Positions 46,462-57,293 are shown, counted from the first letter of the stretch. The stretch: DNA of 64,000 nt from Amylostereum areolatum (GCA_012932865.1 SAXG01000115.1:1-64000), one strand, 5' to 3'. Made by a program: numbers and translations. Notes: a model not told the origin generated them from the sequence alone.

Positions 46462-47626
46462 ATGTCTTCGTTTTCCGACTTGGATTTAGCACCCAGTCGG
46501 GCGGGAGATCTCGCACGCCGGCTCGCTGCACTGCATTCCTTCGTGCCCGCCACTCGGGAACTTCTCTCGATCACACACAATCTTCGACACGAGTCGTCCG
46601 CCCGCCGCGCCAGAAAGGTCCGAGTTTTTCTCCAAATACCCGCGCTTTGATATCATACACTGAATGGACGAGTAGGTCATTGCCCTTGTCGAGGTACGGA
46701 CTTGACGCGGCTGATTATCTGCTTTTTCTCATCGGGTTTCTTACCTCTCAACAACAAAGATCGCTCGAAGCACCCTCTCCCGCGCCGGAATAAAGCCGCA
46801 CCAGTTTACAGCCTGTGCACCTGCACTACTGCCCTTCAAGTCGGTTTACTTCGACCTGCTGCGCGCCCTTCAGGAGCGTTACGATGTCATCGTGGAAACT
46901 GACCTCCAAGGTACTTATTTTGCTAACCCTCCACCCCGCGGCCATCGGGACTTTTGGTGCCTTTGCGAAGCTCTAAACGCCGCGTCGTTACAGATAGAGC
47001 GAAACGACTCCTCCTACCACTGTCCTCGTGGCTGGTTATTGAACGAAACGCCGGCGTCAAGGAGGCGACTATAACTGCTGGTGGCTCTTCGTTGTCGGGT
47101 CCGGCGTCTCCGGCATCCCCTAGTACATCGCCGTTTCCATCGCCGTCCGTAAATATCCGGAGGGAAAAGTCCAACTCGACCCTCGCCTCATCCCCGAGGC
47201 GTCTATCCCCAGCGCCTGTGCCATCTATGCCTCGTCAGTCGAATCTTGCCTCGCATCAGCCGCAATTTCCATCTCACTAATTTTTTTCCAGCACCGTCGA
47301 CGTTCCCAGATCGCAAGAAAACGTCGGATATCATGCGAGAACGATCGCCACAAAGAGTGGAAAGGCTGTGGGGTGTAGAGGGTTATGCGCGCACGCGAAC
47401 CCCGCGGCAGTGTTCCACGCTACCGCCGGAAATTTCAGATGAGAAGTTCAAGCTGGACGGCGCGCATGTAACCGCCGCTGCAAAACAGCCCGCTCGTCGC
47501 TTTGGGATTTTTTGCACCGGTGGGAAGTCCGGGGCATCAAACGCGGGATTGGGCTGTCGACGAACAGGACGTTCGGGCGTCGCGGAACGACCAGGTGCGG
47601 CGCTCGCGATGTCCAAGGCCCGATAG
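46462..47626 (+). CDS. Unrecognised conserved-family protein, copy B, with 18-nt microexon
   Basis: Exon 1 46462-46617 (MSSFSDLDLAPSRAGDLARR, LAALHSFVPATRELLSITHN, ending RARK, 52 codons). Microexon 46676-46693 encodes VIALVE. Exon 3 46760-46910 is IARSTLSRAGIKPHQFTACA then LLPFKSVYFDLLRALQERYD. Exon 4 from 46994 is DRAKRLLLPLSSWLVIERNA with a Ser/Pro-rich tail. The last exon (from about 47292) carries GYARTRTPRQCSTLPPEISD and ARRFGIFCTGGKSG, ending AMSKAR. Introns 1 to 3 sit at the same places as in copy A. The donor of the intron before the last exon is unresolved. No domain recognised. Orientation is opposite to copy A, with mcm10 between them. Confidence 0.72.
46676..46693 (+). other. 18-nt microexon of copy B
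   Basis: Flanked by GAGTAG acceptor and GTACGG donor, phase 0 on both sides, encoding VIALVE. The counterpart in copy A is at 42187-42204 (minus strand, acceptor TGACAG, donor GTAAGA) encoding IITLIE. Confidence 0.75.
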
Positions 47627-49300
47627 TTGACAATAAACGCGGTAATGGCGATAAGCTGTACGATGTAAGAAATATCCGGACTGCGTGCGATGGGATATAT
47701 GGCTAACCAAATGAGCAGATGAACCCCCTCTGTACTATAGGTGTTCGGTGTTTTTCATGGGGGGAACAGCCCGCCTTCCCCAATGACTGCAGGTCCATAT
47801 CTTGTGCACCTCATACCCTGTGCGTGGTCGCATGGTCACCCACAATTCGGTGTATGAAACACCCATTCAAGGTGACTGCTCGTTTTCAAAAGACCGAGGT
47901 GCTGGGGGCAAGGCGAGCTCAAAACCAGTGTCCAGCTTATGAGTTGGTGCTTCATCGTTATCATGTCCCACGAAATGCGGATTTTGACAGTCAAAGCAGG
48001 CTTCCGGCGGTAGTGTATTCGAAGTAGATCTCTTGCTCGAAGTGATATCTTCGCCCCTCATATGATCTGCTTCGCTCTCCAGAGGCGGTGGCTTGAAAAC
48101 TAATCCGGTTACTGCCATTCCTTTCGGGTCTGCGTTCCCCCCTTGCAGCGGTGAAGGTTTCCCCAGATATTCCGGTAGAGCACCAGCTAGTATGTATGAA
48201 CAAGCGCTCGCCGGTAACGACGGAATGTTCCGTGACTTCTTCCATCCAGAAACCATCCAATGCGGTATACTCCTCGTTCGGACTCGGAAGGTGGTGTGGC
48301 TCCTTGACTCTGCTCTTCGATCCGGCATTCACGCTTCCATGATTTTCTCGGTGAATCGAAGGTGAACGTTCTTTGCGTTGTATGCTCACTGGCTCCGCGT
48401 CTCCCACGGATATTTGATGAGCTTCAAACAGGAGTGGGGTTTCCTACGAAGACCTGAGTGCGTCAGACCACTGCAGCTTTTGCATTGGTCGCTTCTTGGG
48501 TTCGGCGCATGAGGATAAGTTGCGGAGTCTGATTTCTGAATCAGGTTTGGTTCATATAATATACAGGTGTAACCGCTGACTCCCAGATAGTAATGACTCC
48601 GACATCAGCCATGGGAACTGGATGCTGTGCACAAATTTAGATGATGCAGCCAGATTTTGTATAAAAGGTGAACAATCCGCCATCCGTGTTCTGCTGACTG
48701 CCTTCGTCGTGTCGTGGCCTACTTCAATTTCAGCTTGACTCCTTCGAGCCCTCCCCCGACCGCTGATGGGAGAACCAAGGCAAACACCTCGACGTTCAGT
48801 CGTACCTTCATTGAACGCTGAGGCTACGCGATACCACTTCTCCCGAAGGTCAGTTATCCGTGCGCAATCATACGAAAAGGTTGATTGTTTCTCAAGACTA
48901 GTTGACTCGATCATGTTCGTGGAAAGGGTCGTCCCTTTGACCATCAGCCGCCACACGGAGAGATGGGCACGTAACATTCTAGCCGCTCTGTGCGGACACG
49001 GCAAGTTTGACGCCCGACGGACATGTGTTCACTTAAAAAGCGTACGGTGACCATTTGCAGTTGCAGAGATTGCCACGACACAGGATGCATGAGAGTCGTC
49101 AGTGATCACGCTGTCGGACTTCAATGTCTCCTGTTTAGTTTCGACCCTGATGGTTAGCAGATGCCGAAGAATCGAAGGCAGATGCCCGCTTCTTTCAAGG
49201 GATTATGCCTGGGAATCGGGTGGCGTGGGTTGGCCTCGGCCCTCTATTCACATACATATTGAAGGAGTAGATGCAGCCAAACCGTGTCTCAACCTTCGTC
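47627..49300. other. Long region without a supported gene
   Basis: About 1.7 kb. Minus-strand ORFs at 47867-48328, 47991-48407 and 48552-49004 are open for 130-150 codons but show no domains, no matching splice pattern and overlap one another in different frames. I leave them uncalled. They may be remnants. Confidence 0.4.
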
Positions 49301-50115
49301 ATGTCATTCCTCAAAATTGTTTTCCTTTGCCTCGTCGGGGTTGCTTATCGCTCTTGCCTCACGCCGCCCAATCCGCCAGCTTCCCCCGACGAGAGAATGA
49401 GAGCGAAGCCTTCAGGCGCAGGATCTACACTCGTCGAGCGTGTGGCGATCTACTCTTCTTCTCTTTACGTCGTCAGTAAGCAAATAAATGACATTGATGT
49501 TGAACTTGGTATTTTTGTAGGGTATAGTGACGTCGATCACGTTTGTCGAAGTGGCTGTCGCGTACATCGTCAATTACGGCGAGTGGCTGTGATCACAAAC
49601 TATTAGCCATCTTGTGCCTCGGAAGAGATCCTGGATCAGCACAAAGCTTCATATCCCCGCAGGTCCTCATCGGCGTCGCCATCGCCGTGGCTGGCGCATA
49701 CATTCGGTTGGCTTCCTTCCGCGAGATGGAACAAATGTTCACATACGAGTTATCCATCCGTCGTGACCACAAATTCATCACTACGGGGCCCTACTCTGTA
49801 GTTCGCCACCCATCCTACACCGGGTCTTTCATGCTCCACGTAGGAATCACACTATGCGAACTCAGCAGCGGAACGTGGTGGACGAGCGTAGGAATGGCTG
49901 AAACATGGGCAGGGAAAGCGATTGCGACGACGTGGGCTGCTTTGGTGTGTTATTCATGCCTAATTTTTGCGAGGGCGCTGAGAGAGGATATGCTCTTGTG
50001 CAAAGAGTTTGGGAAAGAATGGGAAAAGTATGCGGAGCGGGTGAAGTTCCGGTTCATACCAGGCGTTCTTTGTGAGTGTTTCACTTACTTAGGTACGAAA
50101 AGGGAAGCTTACTAG
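49301..50115 (+). CDS. ICMT-like isoprenylcysteine carboxyl methyltransferase, copy 2, probable frame disruption
   Basis: Start chosen at ATG 49301 (MSFLKIVFLCLVGVAYRSCL then TPPNPPAS) because it aligns with the starts of copies 1 and 3; an upstream ATG at 49271 is in frame. After an intron comes GIVTSITFVEVAVAYIVNYG, then near 49585 the frame meets TGA while homology continues one base away (HKLLAILCLGRDPGSAQSF). The rest is intact: VLIGVAIAVAGAYIRLASFR, FITTGPYSVVRHPSYTGSFM, CKEFGKEWEKYAERVKFRFI and PGVL. The C-terminal tail LCECFTYLGTKREAY is extra. It lies about 500 nt upstream of copy 3 in the same direction, so it is a tandem pair. Confidence 0.75.
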
Positions 50116-50621
50116 CTCAACCTAGAATCTCACTGTTCTACAATTGGTCTGTAATGATGTTCTTCCGGCTCCAGGTGGGGTGCTGGTGTACGGTGTAACA
50201 ACCTGTTCCGAGTTGGGAACTTGTCATTGTCCCAAGCACGTGACTCACAGATATTCTGACTCCGAATCTGAGTGACGTCAGCATCGTCAAACCTCTCACA
50301 CTCTGAGTCATCATGTTGAATCTGACCGCCCCGGGCCTTGACGAAGAGAGAAAGCGGGACCACAGTACTTATTCACCGCGAAGTAGTCGTTCTTGGGTTA
50401 GTAGCGGTTGTCTGGGATGTCAAAGCTCCTGTCAGTCCATCCGTACGTACTTATGCCTTTGGAAGTTAGAGAATTTGCCTCATGCCACTGGGCGCTCGAG
50501 ATCACAGAGAAGTTTACGATAAACGCTCATATACATAACTCACGTACCAAGAAGGTCGCAGGATTCCGGTCTCGGGCTTACGTGCTTCTCCGCATACTTC
50601 ACCACTCCCATTCACACAACC
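50116..50621. other. Intergenic region between tandem ICMT-like genes
   Basis: About 500 nt, holding the copy 2 3' end and the copy 3 promoter. I searched for a small ORF ending in a CaaX box (pheromone precursor) and saw none. Confidence 0.5.
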
Positions 50622-51443
50622 ATGTCGTCTTTGAAGATCGCCCTCCTCGCAATTGTGACAGCAAGTTATATCGTTACAATGACTTCACCCAATCCCAACC
50701 CACCTGGACACGAGCGTATCGGTGTCGAGTCCCTGACTTTGTCGCAGCAGTTTATCGATCGTTGGTCATGGATTCTGCCTGTCATATCCAAGGTGAGTAT
50801 GCTATCGCTTTCACTCATAATATTAACAGTTAATTCGATGCAGGCTATCGTGATATCGACGTTCCTTATTGAGACCATCGTTGCGTACGCCGTCGATCAT
50901 CATACGGACATGTTGGCATACATACTGGCTGGTGACCAAACCGGCATAATCAAGATTTATATCTCCCCACTTTTCTCGCTCGGAGTCGCAACCGTCATTG
51001 CTGGCACGGCCATCCGAATTGCTTGTTATCGCGAGCTGGGGCCCTTCTTCACGTTCCAGCTTTCACTTCAGCCACAGCACATGCTCATCACGACCGGTCC
51101 GTACGCCGTCGTGCGTCATCCTTCGTACACGGCGCTTGTTGCCGTTTCCGTCGGGGTGATGTTGTGCGAATTGAGCGCTGGGACGTGGTGGACCGAGGCA
51201 GAAGTGTTCAAGACCACATTGGGTAGATTCCTCGGAACCTTGTGGCTGTGGAACATGATCTACTCGATTATTGTCGCTTCGAAGGCTGCGAAAGAGGATG
51301 CAATACTACGGCACGAGTTCGGAGATAAATGGGAGAGGTACGCGGAAAGGGTGAAGTTCAAGTTCATACCTGGCCTGGTTTGTAGGCTTCTTTCTCTGAC
51401 ATTCCCCGGTATAATTCACAATGCAATTCCACAGAAATCGTAG
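50622..51443 (+). CDS. ICMT-like isoprenylcysteine carboxyl methyltransferase, copy 3
   Basis: Two exons, 50622-50792 and 50844-51443, 256 residues. The hydrophobic leader MSSLKIALLAIVTASYIVTM with TSPNPNPPG is followed by a membrane segment AIVISTFLIETIVAYAVDHH. The core is IYISPLFSLGVATVIAGTAI, LITTGPYAVVRHPSYTALVA and RHEFGDKWERYAERVKFKFI then PGLV. The GPYxxVRHPxYT and E-F-G-x-x-W-x-x-Y blocks form the SAM- and lipid-binding region of the family in the ER membrane. The frame is intact. This is the best preserved of the three copies in the window. Confidence 0.88.
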   Translation: MSSLKIALLAIVTASYIVTMTSPNPNPPGHERIGVESLTLSQQFIDRWSWILPVISKVSMLSLSLIILTVNSMQAIVISTFLIETIVAYAVDHHTDMLAYILAGDQTGIIKIYISPLFSLGVATVIAGTAIRIACYRELGPFFTFQLSLQPQHMLITTGPYAVVRHPSYTALVAVSVGVMLCELSAGTWWTEAEVFKTTLGRFLGTLWLWNMIYSIIVASKAAKEDAILRHEFGDKWERYAERVKFKFIPGLVCRLLSLTFPGIIHNAIPQKS

Positions 51444-52066
51444 AACGTGTGGAGGACTCGCTATGAGGCTAGCATGGATCTACCGCCGGCATGCATGCCA
51501 GTGCAAATTCCTTTTTCAAGATTCCAGGGACTCCGAGGGGGGGGGGGGTCAACTGAAAGTTCTATGTAATGGTACTCTCTACAAGCTGTAGGTAGCGCTG
51601 GGCACATCGAGTTAGTTGTTGGTCCCTATTGCTTTGTGCCCTTCCGCAAATGATTATCAGTACAACCTCGAGAGTTTTTTTGCCATGATAGACATTATGG
51701 AGGACTCGTAGACTAAGATAGACTACAGATAGAGGCAAGTTAAAGTACTTACTACTAGCTGTACGTATGAGTCCTCTCAAGTAAATGGTATTACGTACCC
51801 AGCGCGGTTCCACGTGATCCTGTTGATCAGGACGCGAGACCAATTTCCCACCGTCCTTATTTCCTCCTCGCTTCTCTCGAGCCCCTTTCAAGACTCCACT
51901 TGTCCATCGTTGCCCTCATCCTCCCGACGTGTCCGCCTTCCATCACAAAGTTCTCGTCCACCTTGAATATCCTTCGTGAAGTTCGTATCCATCCCCATTC
52001 CAGTGGGCCATAGTTTATTAAGCCAGTGTGTTCTCTGGAATTGCAGAACCCCACGCAATTTCCAAC
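51444..52066. other. Intergenic region upstream of H2A.Z
   Basis: About 620 nt with a G run (about 51536-51547). The H2A.Z promoter is expected in the last 200 nt. No gene seen. Confidence 0.5.
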
Positions 52067-52636
52067 ATGCCGCCCAAAGGAGCACCTTCAAGAAGTGGCG
52101 GAAAGTCGAAGTCGGGAGAGGTACCCCCGGTCGAGCAGCCCAAGGCGTTTCAGACACGAAGCTCGAAGGCCGGACTGCAGGTACGCCCACCGGTATCACT
52201 TACGGACGATCGCTATTCTGACGCGCTCTTTACGCGCCATAAGTTCCCAGTTGGTCGCATTCACCGGTACTTGAAACAACGCACGCAGAACAACATGCGT
52301 ATCGGCGCGAAGGCAGCCGTGTATACCTCTGCCATCCTCGAGTACCTTACCGCAGAGGTCCTCGAACTCGCTGGTGTGTGGCATTAACCCTCTTTAATGT
52401 GACTGTCATGCTAATAGGGTGGATATGGAACCGCTATAGGGAACGCGTCAAAAGATCTTCGTGTAAAGCGCATAACGCCGCGGCATTTGCAATTAGCCAT
52501 TCGGGGAGACGAGGAGCTTGACACCCTCGTGCGCGCGACGATCGCGGGCGGTGGAGTGTTGCCATTCATCCACAAGAGTCTGACCGCCGCGAAACCTGGC
52601 CAAAAGAAACCTGAAGCTCAGGCCGCGGTGGCGTGA
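52067..52636 (+). CDS. Histone H2A.Z
   Basis: Variant histone deposited at promoters by SWR1. ATG 52067 gives [20 protein letters not shown] and a longer N-tail than canonical H2A. Introns lie at 52181-52243 and 52374-52439. Spliced, the fold reads [60 protein letters not shown] and [18 protein letters not shown]. The HRYLK start of the fold, the GDEELD acidic-patch segment and the [11 protein letters not shown] tail separate it from replicative H2A. It lies within 45 kb of set2 and asf1. Confidence 0.95.
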
Positions 52637-53344
52637 GGTGTGTGAATCGTTCATCGCCTCTTTCCTCTTTTTCAATATTAACTCGGGTTGTTGCAGGCCC
52701 TAATGTCTGTCTTATAGGCTATGATGTCCTTGTCCTTTCTTTCTTGACAACTCTACGGGCCACCCGGTGTATCCTATGTACGCTCTCGCTGTTTATGATT
52801 GTGATAATGCCATGCTTTGTACAGCATCGACGTCTACCGCGGGTCTCCAGCCCAACTCTCTTTCGAGGAGCCGACCGCATCGTGGACTATTACGTTGACA
52901 TGACCACAATTTATAGTGCTGTGGCTTTGTTGGCTGTTCTGAGCGAGGAAACCAGTGCTTACACCACCCTTTCCTTGCTTGACCGTTCCTTTTCTCGCTA
53001 ACATGCCGGTTATGTCCCCTTAGGGTCCAATCCGAATGCGGCTCCGTGCAATGTTCGCGAATTGGGTTTTGTCAACTCCGCTGGCCATACTTGCGGAGTA
53101 TAGATTGGAGCTCTCCTGATTCCAAGTGTGATGAAATACGAGAGGGGCGCGTCAACCGTAAGTAAGTGCATGTCAGTGACGTCATGACTTACCATTCAAC
53201 CTTCCGCTCCTCTCAGCACCGCTCCCCAAGGTATATAAGAGACTTCGCCTCTTTCGACTTTATCTCACAAGTCCTACCTTACACCAACCTACGAAAACAT
53301 CCAATCACCCTCTCATACACTCGTAACCCGCCACCACATTTATC
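52637..53344. other. Intergenic region, no gene seen
   Basis: About 700 nt between the H2A.Z and small stress-like genes. The ORF at 52633-53001 has no features. Confidence 0.45.
53232..53239 (+). promoter_or_regulatory. TATA box of the small conserved protein gene
   Basis: TATATAAG about 106 nt upstream of the ATG at 53345. Confidence 0.6.
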
Positions 53345-53945
53345 ATGTCTCAAGGTTTCGAAGCATCCTTTACCAACCCCACCCAGCTCGGAGAGCGTCC
53401 CCAACACCACGTGCACGACTCCTCAGAGCCACTCCCCGGCACGAAGGGTGCGCGCCCTGCCGCCGACTACAGTCTCGGGGCCATCGATGGCGTCGAAGAG
53501 AACACTCCTCACCAGGGCCGGTTCATGGAAGAGGAATCTTTGCAAATGCAGAGCCGAGCGGCGTCGGACGCTGGGCAGGGTGACCAGAATGGTCAGAATG
53601 CTTTCAACACAGAGCGTCCGTTGAACGTGCGGCCCGCTCCTGAAGGTGGTGAGTTGATAGTTAGTATGCGCGGAGATATTCCGGTCGCTGACGTCACGCA
53701 GAGGGGGTTGCTCGCGACGGTAAAGAGGGTCTACCCATGGGGAAGGCTACATTTATGGACAAGATGGTAGGAAAGACTGAGAAGGTGTGTCCCTTGTCTT
53801 GCGAGTAGAGAGGATGCACTCAATACGTTGTTAAAAGGTCATTGGGAAGGTGGTGCGTAACCCAAATATGCACGAGACGGGTGAGTTGCGCGAGACTGGA
53901 GGGAAAACCGCTGCTCGTGGCGATGCTCGGGCATCCCACGATTGA
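53345..53945 (+). CDS. Small conserved basidiomycete protein (CsbD/stress-like), frame change inside
   Basis: ATG 53345: MSQGFEASFTNPTQLGERPQ, then ARPAADYSLGAIDGVEENTP, FNTERPLNVRPAPEGG and GLLATVK. The last exon after an intron at 53785-53837 gives VIGKVVRNPNMHETGELRET then GGKTAARGDARASHD, a motif common in Agaricomycete small proteins resembling CsbD stress proteins. Between LLATVKRVYP and KATFMDKMVGKTEK (about 53745, next to CCATGGGG) the frame shifts by one base; otherwise the reading ends in WGRLHLWTRW. A good TATA box upstream suggests inducible expression. Function is unknown. Confidence 0.7.
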
Positions 53946-54582
53946 TTATGTTCTGCTGTGTGTATGTGAGGCATGTTGTCCTGCTCCGATAGGAAGACGG
54001 TGAAGATGATTACGATAGTTCAGTTGTATCCATAGGATCAGAAGCGGTAGTAACACATCTTGTATGTTTTTGATACTGTGCTGCAAATCCAACTTGCCTG
54101 GAGTACTATTTTTTTATTAACTTCTCTGGGGACTTAGCGTAGGAAGGTCGATGGATATATATTGTGGCACAGTACTTACGGAGTCCTGGGCCCGGGCAAT
54201 TCTACTTACGAATCGATGGCCGTCAAGTGGCTGTAATCATACTCGTAATCTACTATGATCTAATCGTATCTTCTAACCCTCAGTGCGTCTAAGTATTCTT
54301 CACCGTCTTCTGTAAGCACATACGTACTACGCTTCAAGTTGGGTGACTCCCATTCAACGTTGTTACGTTCAACTCCCATTAGGACCCAGCGCTCAGCGCT
54401 CAATATTCATCAGTCAAAGCGGCGACGCTGGAAGGCCCTCTGGATAGCACCACTTTCAAGTTCAGATCGCTGTTCCCTGGCTTGTCTGGCAGTGGTCGTA
54501 CCATACTTTATAAACCGACCATCGCGGCGCGCGGTGTGTGGTCCAACTCAAACCCCTCACTCACCCGGACTTCCTACGCCAA
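53946..54582. other. Intergenic region, no gene seen
   Basis: About 640 nt. A frame open from 54339 is Ser/Pro-rich and overlaps the next gene in a different frame. Confidence 0.4.
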
Positions 54583-55908
54583 ATGCCGTCGATTCGTCGC
54601 CTACTCCGCTGCCTATCACACTCCGTCTTCCCTCGCGGCCGCACAGTGCCGTCAGTCGCATCCTCCCGGCAGGTCACACCCTTCTTCCACAGCCCTCCAC
54701 CTCACAACGCCACACCTCATACAGCAGAATCATACCCCCTACCTCATATTTCCCTTGGCGTACCGATGCCTTTCAACCTGTCCAGCACAAGCATATTCTG
54801 CCCCTCGTCGCCTTCCGCTTCTCTGGAGGATGCTCGGGTTCAGCACTGCAGCGACCCCGCATGCGAGCTCAAGAAATTTGCAGATATGTTGAATAGCTGC
54901 AGCGGCACAAACGACCTTCGACTCGACTCGACGCTATGGGGCGGCGCACACAATCGGATGGTATATCTCGAGTGCCTCGGAAGGCTGGATATCGCGCTGG
55001 CGAACTACATCTGGCGATCGACGCGTCTGATCTACTTAAGACTGGACTGCTGCGCCTTCTTTCATCAAGAGGTAGGACCATGCTCCGAATATACCCTGCC
55101 TTGTACGCTTTCTGCCCTATCCACCTTCGCGAAGAACCTAGATATTCTTATCCTGGCGTGGGAGAGGGTCAACCTTGAGGCCGTGGGCACCTACCTAATG
55201 CGTGGGTTTGTGCGTCGGTCGTCCTCTACTCCGTCACGCGAAGCTCTTACCGTTGGTCCATACTCCCTGTAGATGTCCGGTACACTGGCCAACTTGTGCC
55301 GTCTGAGCATAGATTGCTTTCCAACGGGGGAAAACCTCGACATGCTTTTGGATGCGCTGTATCGGTCGACCATCACCCATCTTCGCCTAGTCCTCGCCCG
55401 TGACGGCGTCATCGCCCCCACGTTTCTCGACAGGGGCTCACTCCTTATCAAGGACTTGTGTTACAGCCTTCCCGGCCTACAGGAGCTCTCATTAGACCAA
55501 GAACATTCGGCAGTTCTGAGCCACATACCACTGTTCGGCTGGAGGCTGGAGGATCTGCAAAGCTGGCTTGAAGAACTGGCGCAATTCGAGAGACTGGAAT
55601 CGCTTGCGGTCGCCTCCGCATTCGTGCTCCCGATGGTCGATCTAGAAAGATATAGTGGACCCTTCGCAGCGAAGATATTTTCGTGGCTTCCTTCTGCATG
55701 GCAGCTCTGGTTTCTCGGGTTCGACGGAGTGGATGACCTGGGATTTCGACGGTCTTTCACCTGGACCGAAAACGAGTGGGGCCGGTCGGAGCGGCGAGAG
55801 GTGGTGTTAGATCTGCCCAACAAACTGAGAGCCTGTAGGCGAGACTGGTGGTGGAGGGACCCGTCGTATGTGGATTGTCTATCATTTGTACCTGTGCAAA
55901 ATCATTGA
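54583..55908 (+). CDS. LRR/F-box-like hypothetical protein
   Basis: Coding frame with MPSIRRLLRCLSHSVFPRGR or, more likely, a start at 54766 (MPFNLSSTSIFCPSSP). It continues LKKFADMLNSCSGTNDLRLD, IWRSTRLIYLRLDCC and FAKNLDILILAWERVNLEAV, then hits TAG at 55271 just before MSGTLANLCRLSIDCFPTGE. An intron ending CCCTGTAG with a donor in 55206-55220 would bridge this. The second half has STITHLRLVLARDGVIAP, LPGLQELSLDQ, LQSWLEELAQFERLESLAVA and SWLPSAWQLWFLGFDGVDDL, ending SFVPVQNH. Leucine-spaced segments suggest leucine-rich repeats as in fungal F-box proteins, but no F-box is seen. It is a paralogue of the disrupted gene at 37776-39109. Confidence 0.6.
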
Positions 55909-57209
55909 TTGAAGAGCTACATCTTGTCGGGTTGAACGAGAGGTTGAGGCCGTGCGGCCATGCGGCCATGCTCCCAGTGCGAAAGACACAGGCATTTCTT
56001 CGGTAGGCTCGCCTCTCAATCTCCCCACCCACCGGCGGTACCTAGTGTGCCAAGCATCAAGGTCGGCCATGGGTTATGCAGGCCACCGCCAGCTCATTAC
56101 CCCGCCCTCCCGCCCTCAGATCACCAATCGAGGGCGCTTCAGTCATCTGAGTGGCGAGACTAAAACTCAGCCGTGGCGTTACGACCTAGGGTCCGAAGCC
56201 GGGCTTGGATGACTGCGTTCCTGGCACTCGGAAAGGCCTGGTTCGTGCAGGTCGGGTTGGGAATACCGTTACCTCTACTTCGGCGGTCCGACGAACTTGT
56301 CGAGAGCGTCCATGGGACTCATCACCAGTTCTGGTTCTGAAAGATGCCATCTTGCGGATACGGCACAGATATTTTCAGGGGTGTATCTTGCAGGGTTTTG
56401 GGTTGGCTATGGTTCTGGGACGCAACGAGCTGGGTGGGGTTGACCGGGGGCTTCGAACGAAGTGCCGTGCCACAGGCGTCACGGTCTTGGGCCGAAGTTA
56501 CGATTCAGAAGCCAGATAAGCTTCACGGTGGTAAAGTGCTACGTACCACGGCAGTGCTCGTCCTATATAGAACGTACCCATGCTTCTGCTGAAGTATATG
56601 AAAACGATGCGAAGAAGCTGCACACGGGGAATGAGACCAGATAAGTAAGCGCCGAACGACAATAGCGCCGATATTTTTGTGCCGCGGCCGCATCGGGCGC
56701 CTATGCATATGCGTCAAGCGAGAAGTTGTTTCTTGACGTCCAGCTCGACCGTGACGTCGAGCCTTTGTCTGTCTTGCTCGTCGGGTTTGCTCATGATCGA
56801 AATCGTTCGGATACCGAGTTGCCATCACTCATTCCCGCCGTCCATCTCACATTGTTCATCGACTCGGAGGGGTGCGAAGCCGGGGGCTATATCAAGCTCC
56901 CCTCGTTCTTGTTCTCACTTCTCAAATGAGCCTCGTCGCTCCCGTGCGCACTGTCGTCCACGCGACGAGGTCATCTGCATTCTCCTCCGCAAGGTACGCC
57001 GACTTAGTATAGGAGCCCCACCGACGTTATGCTCACTTCCGAGGAGCCGTCTCCAGTCCATTCGACGTTCTCCTTGATGGATTGGCTCATGTCCTGGGAT
57101 GCCAATCACAGCTCCCTTCTGTCCTTCACTGCACCGATCAGCGTATTTCGACCCGATGACGACCCTCCTGACGCCCTTTCGCCGTCCTGGTCTACGCCCT
57201 CCATAACCC
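55909..57209. other. Long region without a supported gene
   Basis: About 1.3 kb upstream of the GH30 gene. ORFs such as 56205-56519 and 56726-56929 lack motifs. Confidence 0.45.
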
Positions 57210-57216
57210 TATAAAT
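57210..57216 (+). promoter_or_regulatory. TATA box of the GH30 gene
   Basis: TATAAAT 78 nt upstream of the ATG at 57294. Confidence 0.6.
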
Positions 57217-57293
57217 GTCCTCCCCTAGCTACCCACCCGCTCACATTTCTCCCTCCTCCCCCTCCTCCTCCATCACAACGCGCGGCCAGTCAA

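Noticed and set aside
47867..49004. Minus-strand ORFs of 138-153 codons
   Set aside because: They overlap each other in different frames, have no motif or splice-supported extension, and codon composition is not distinctive.
50116..50621. Possible pheromone precursor gene near the ICMT-like genes
   Set aside because: No short ORF ending in a CaaX motif on either strand.
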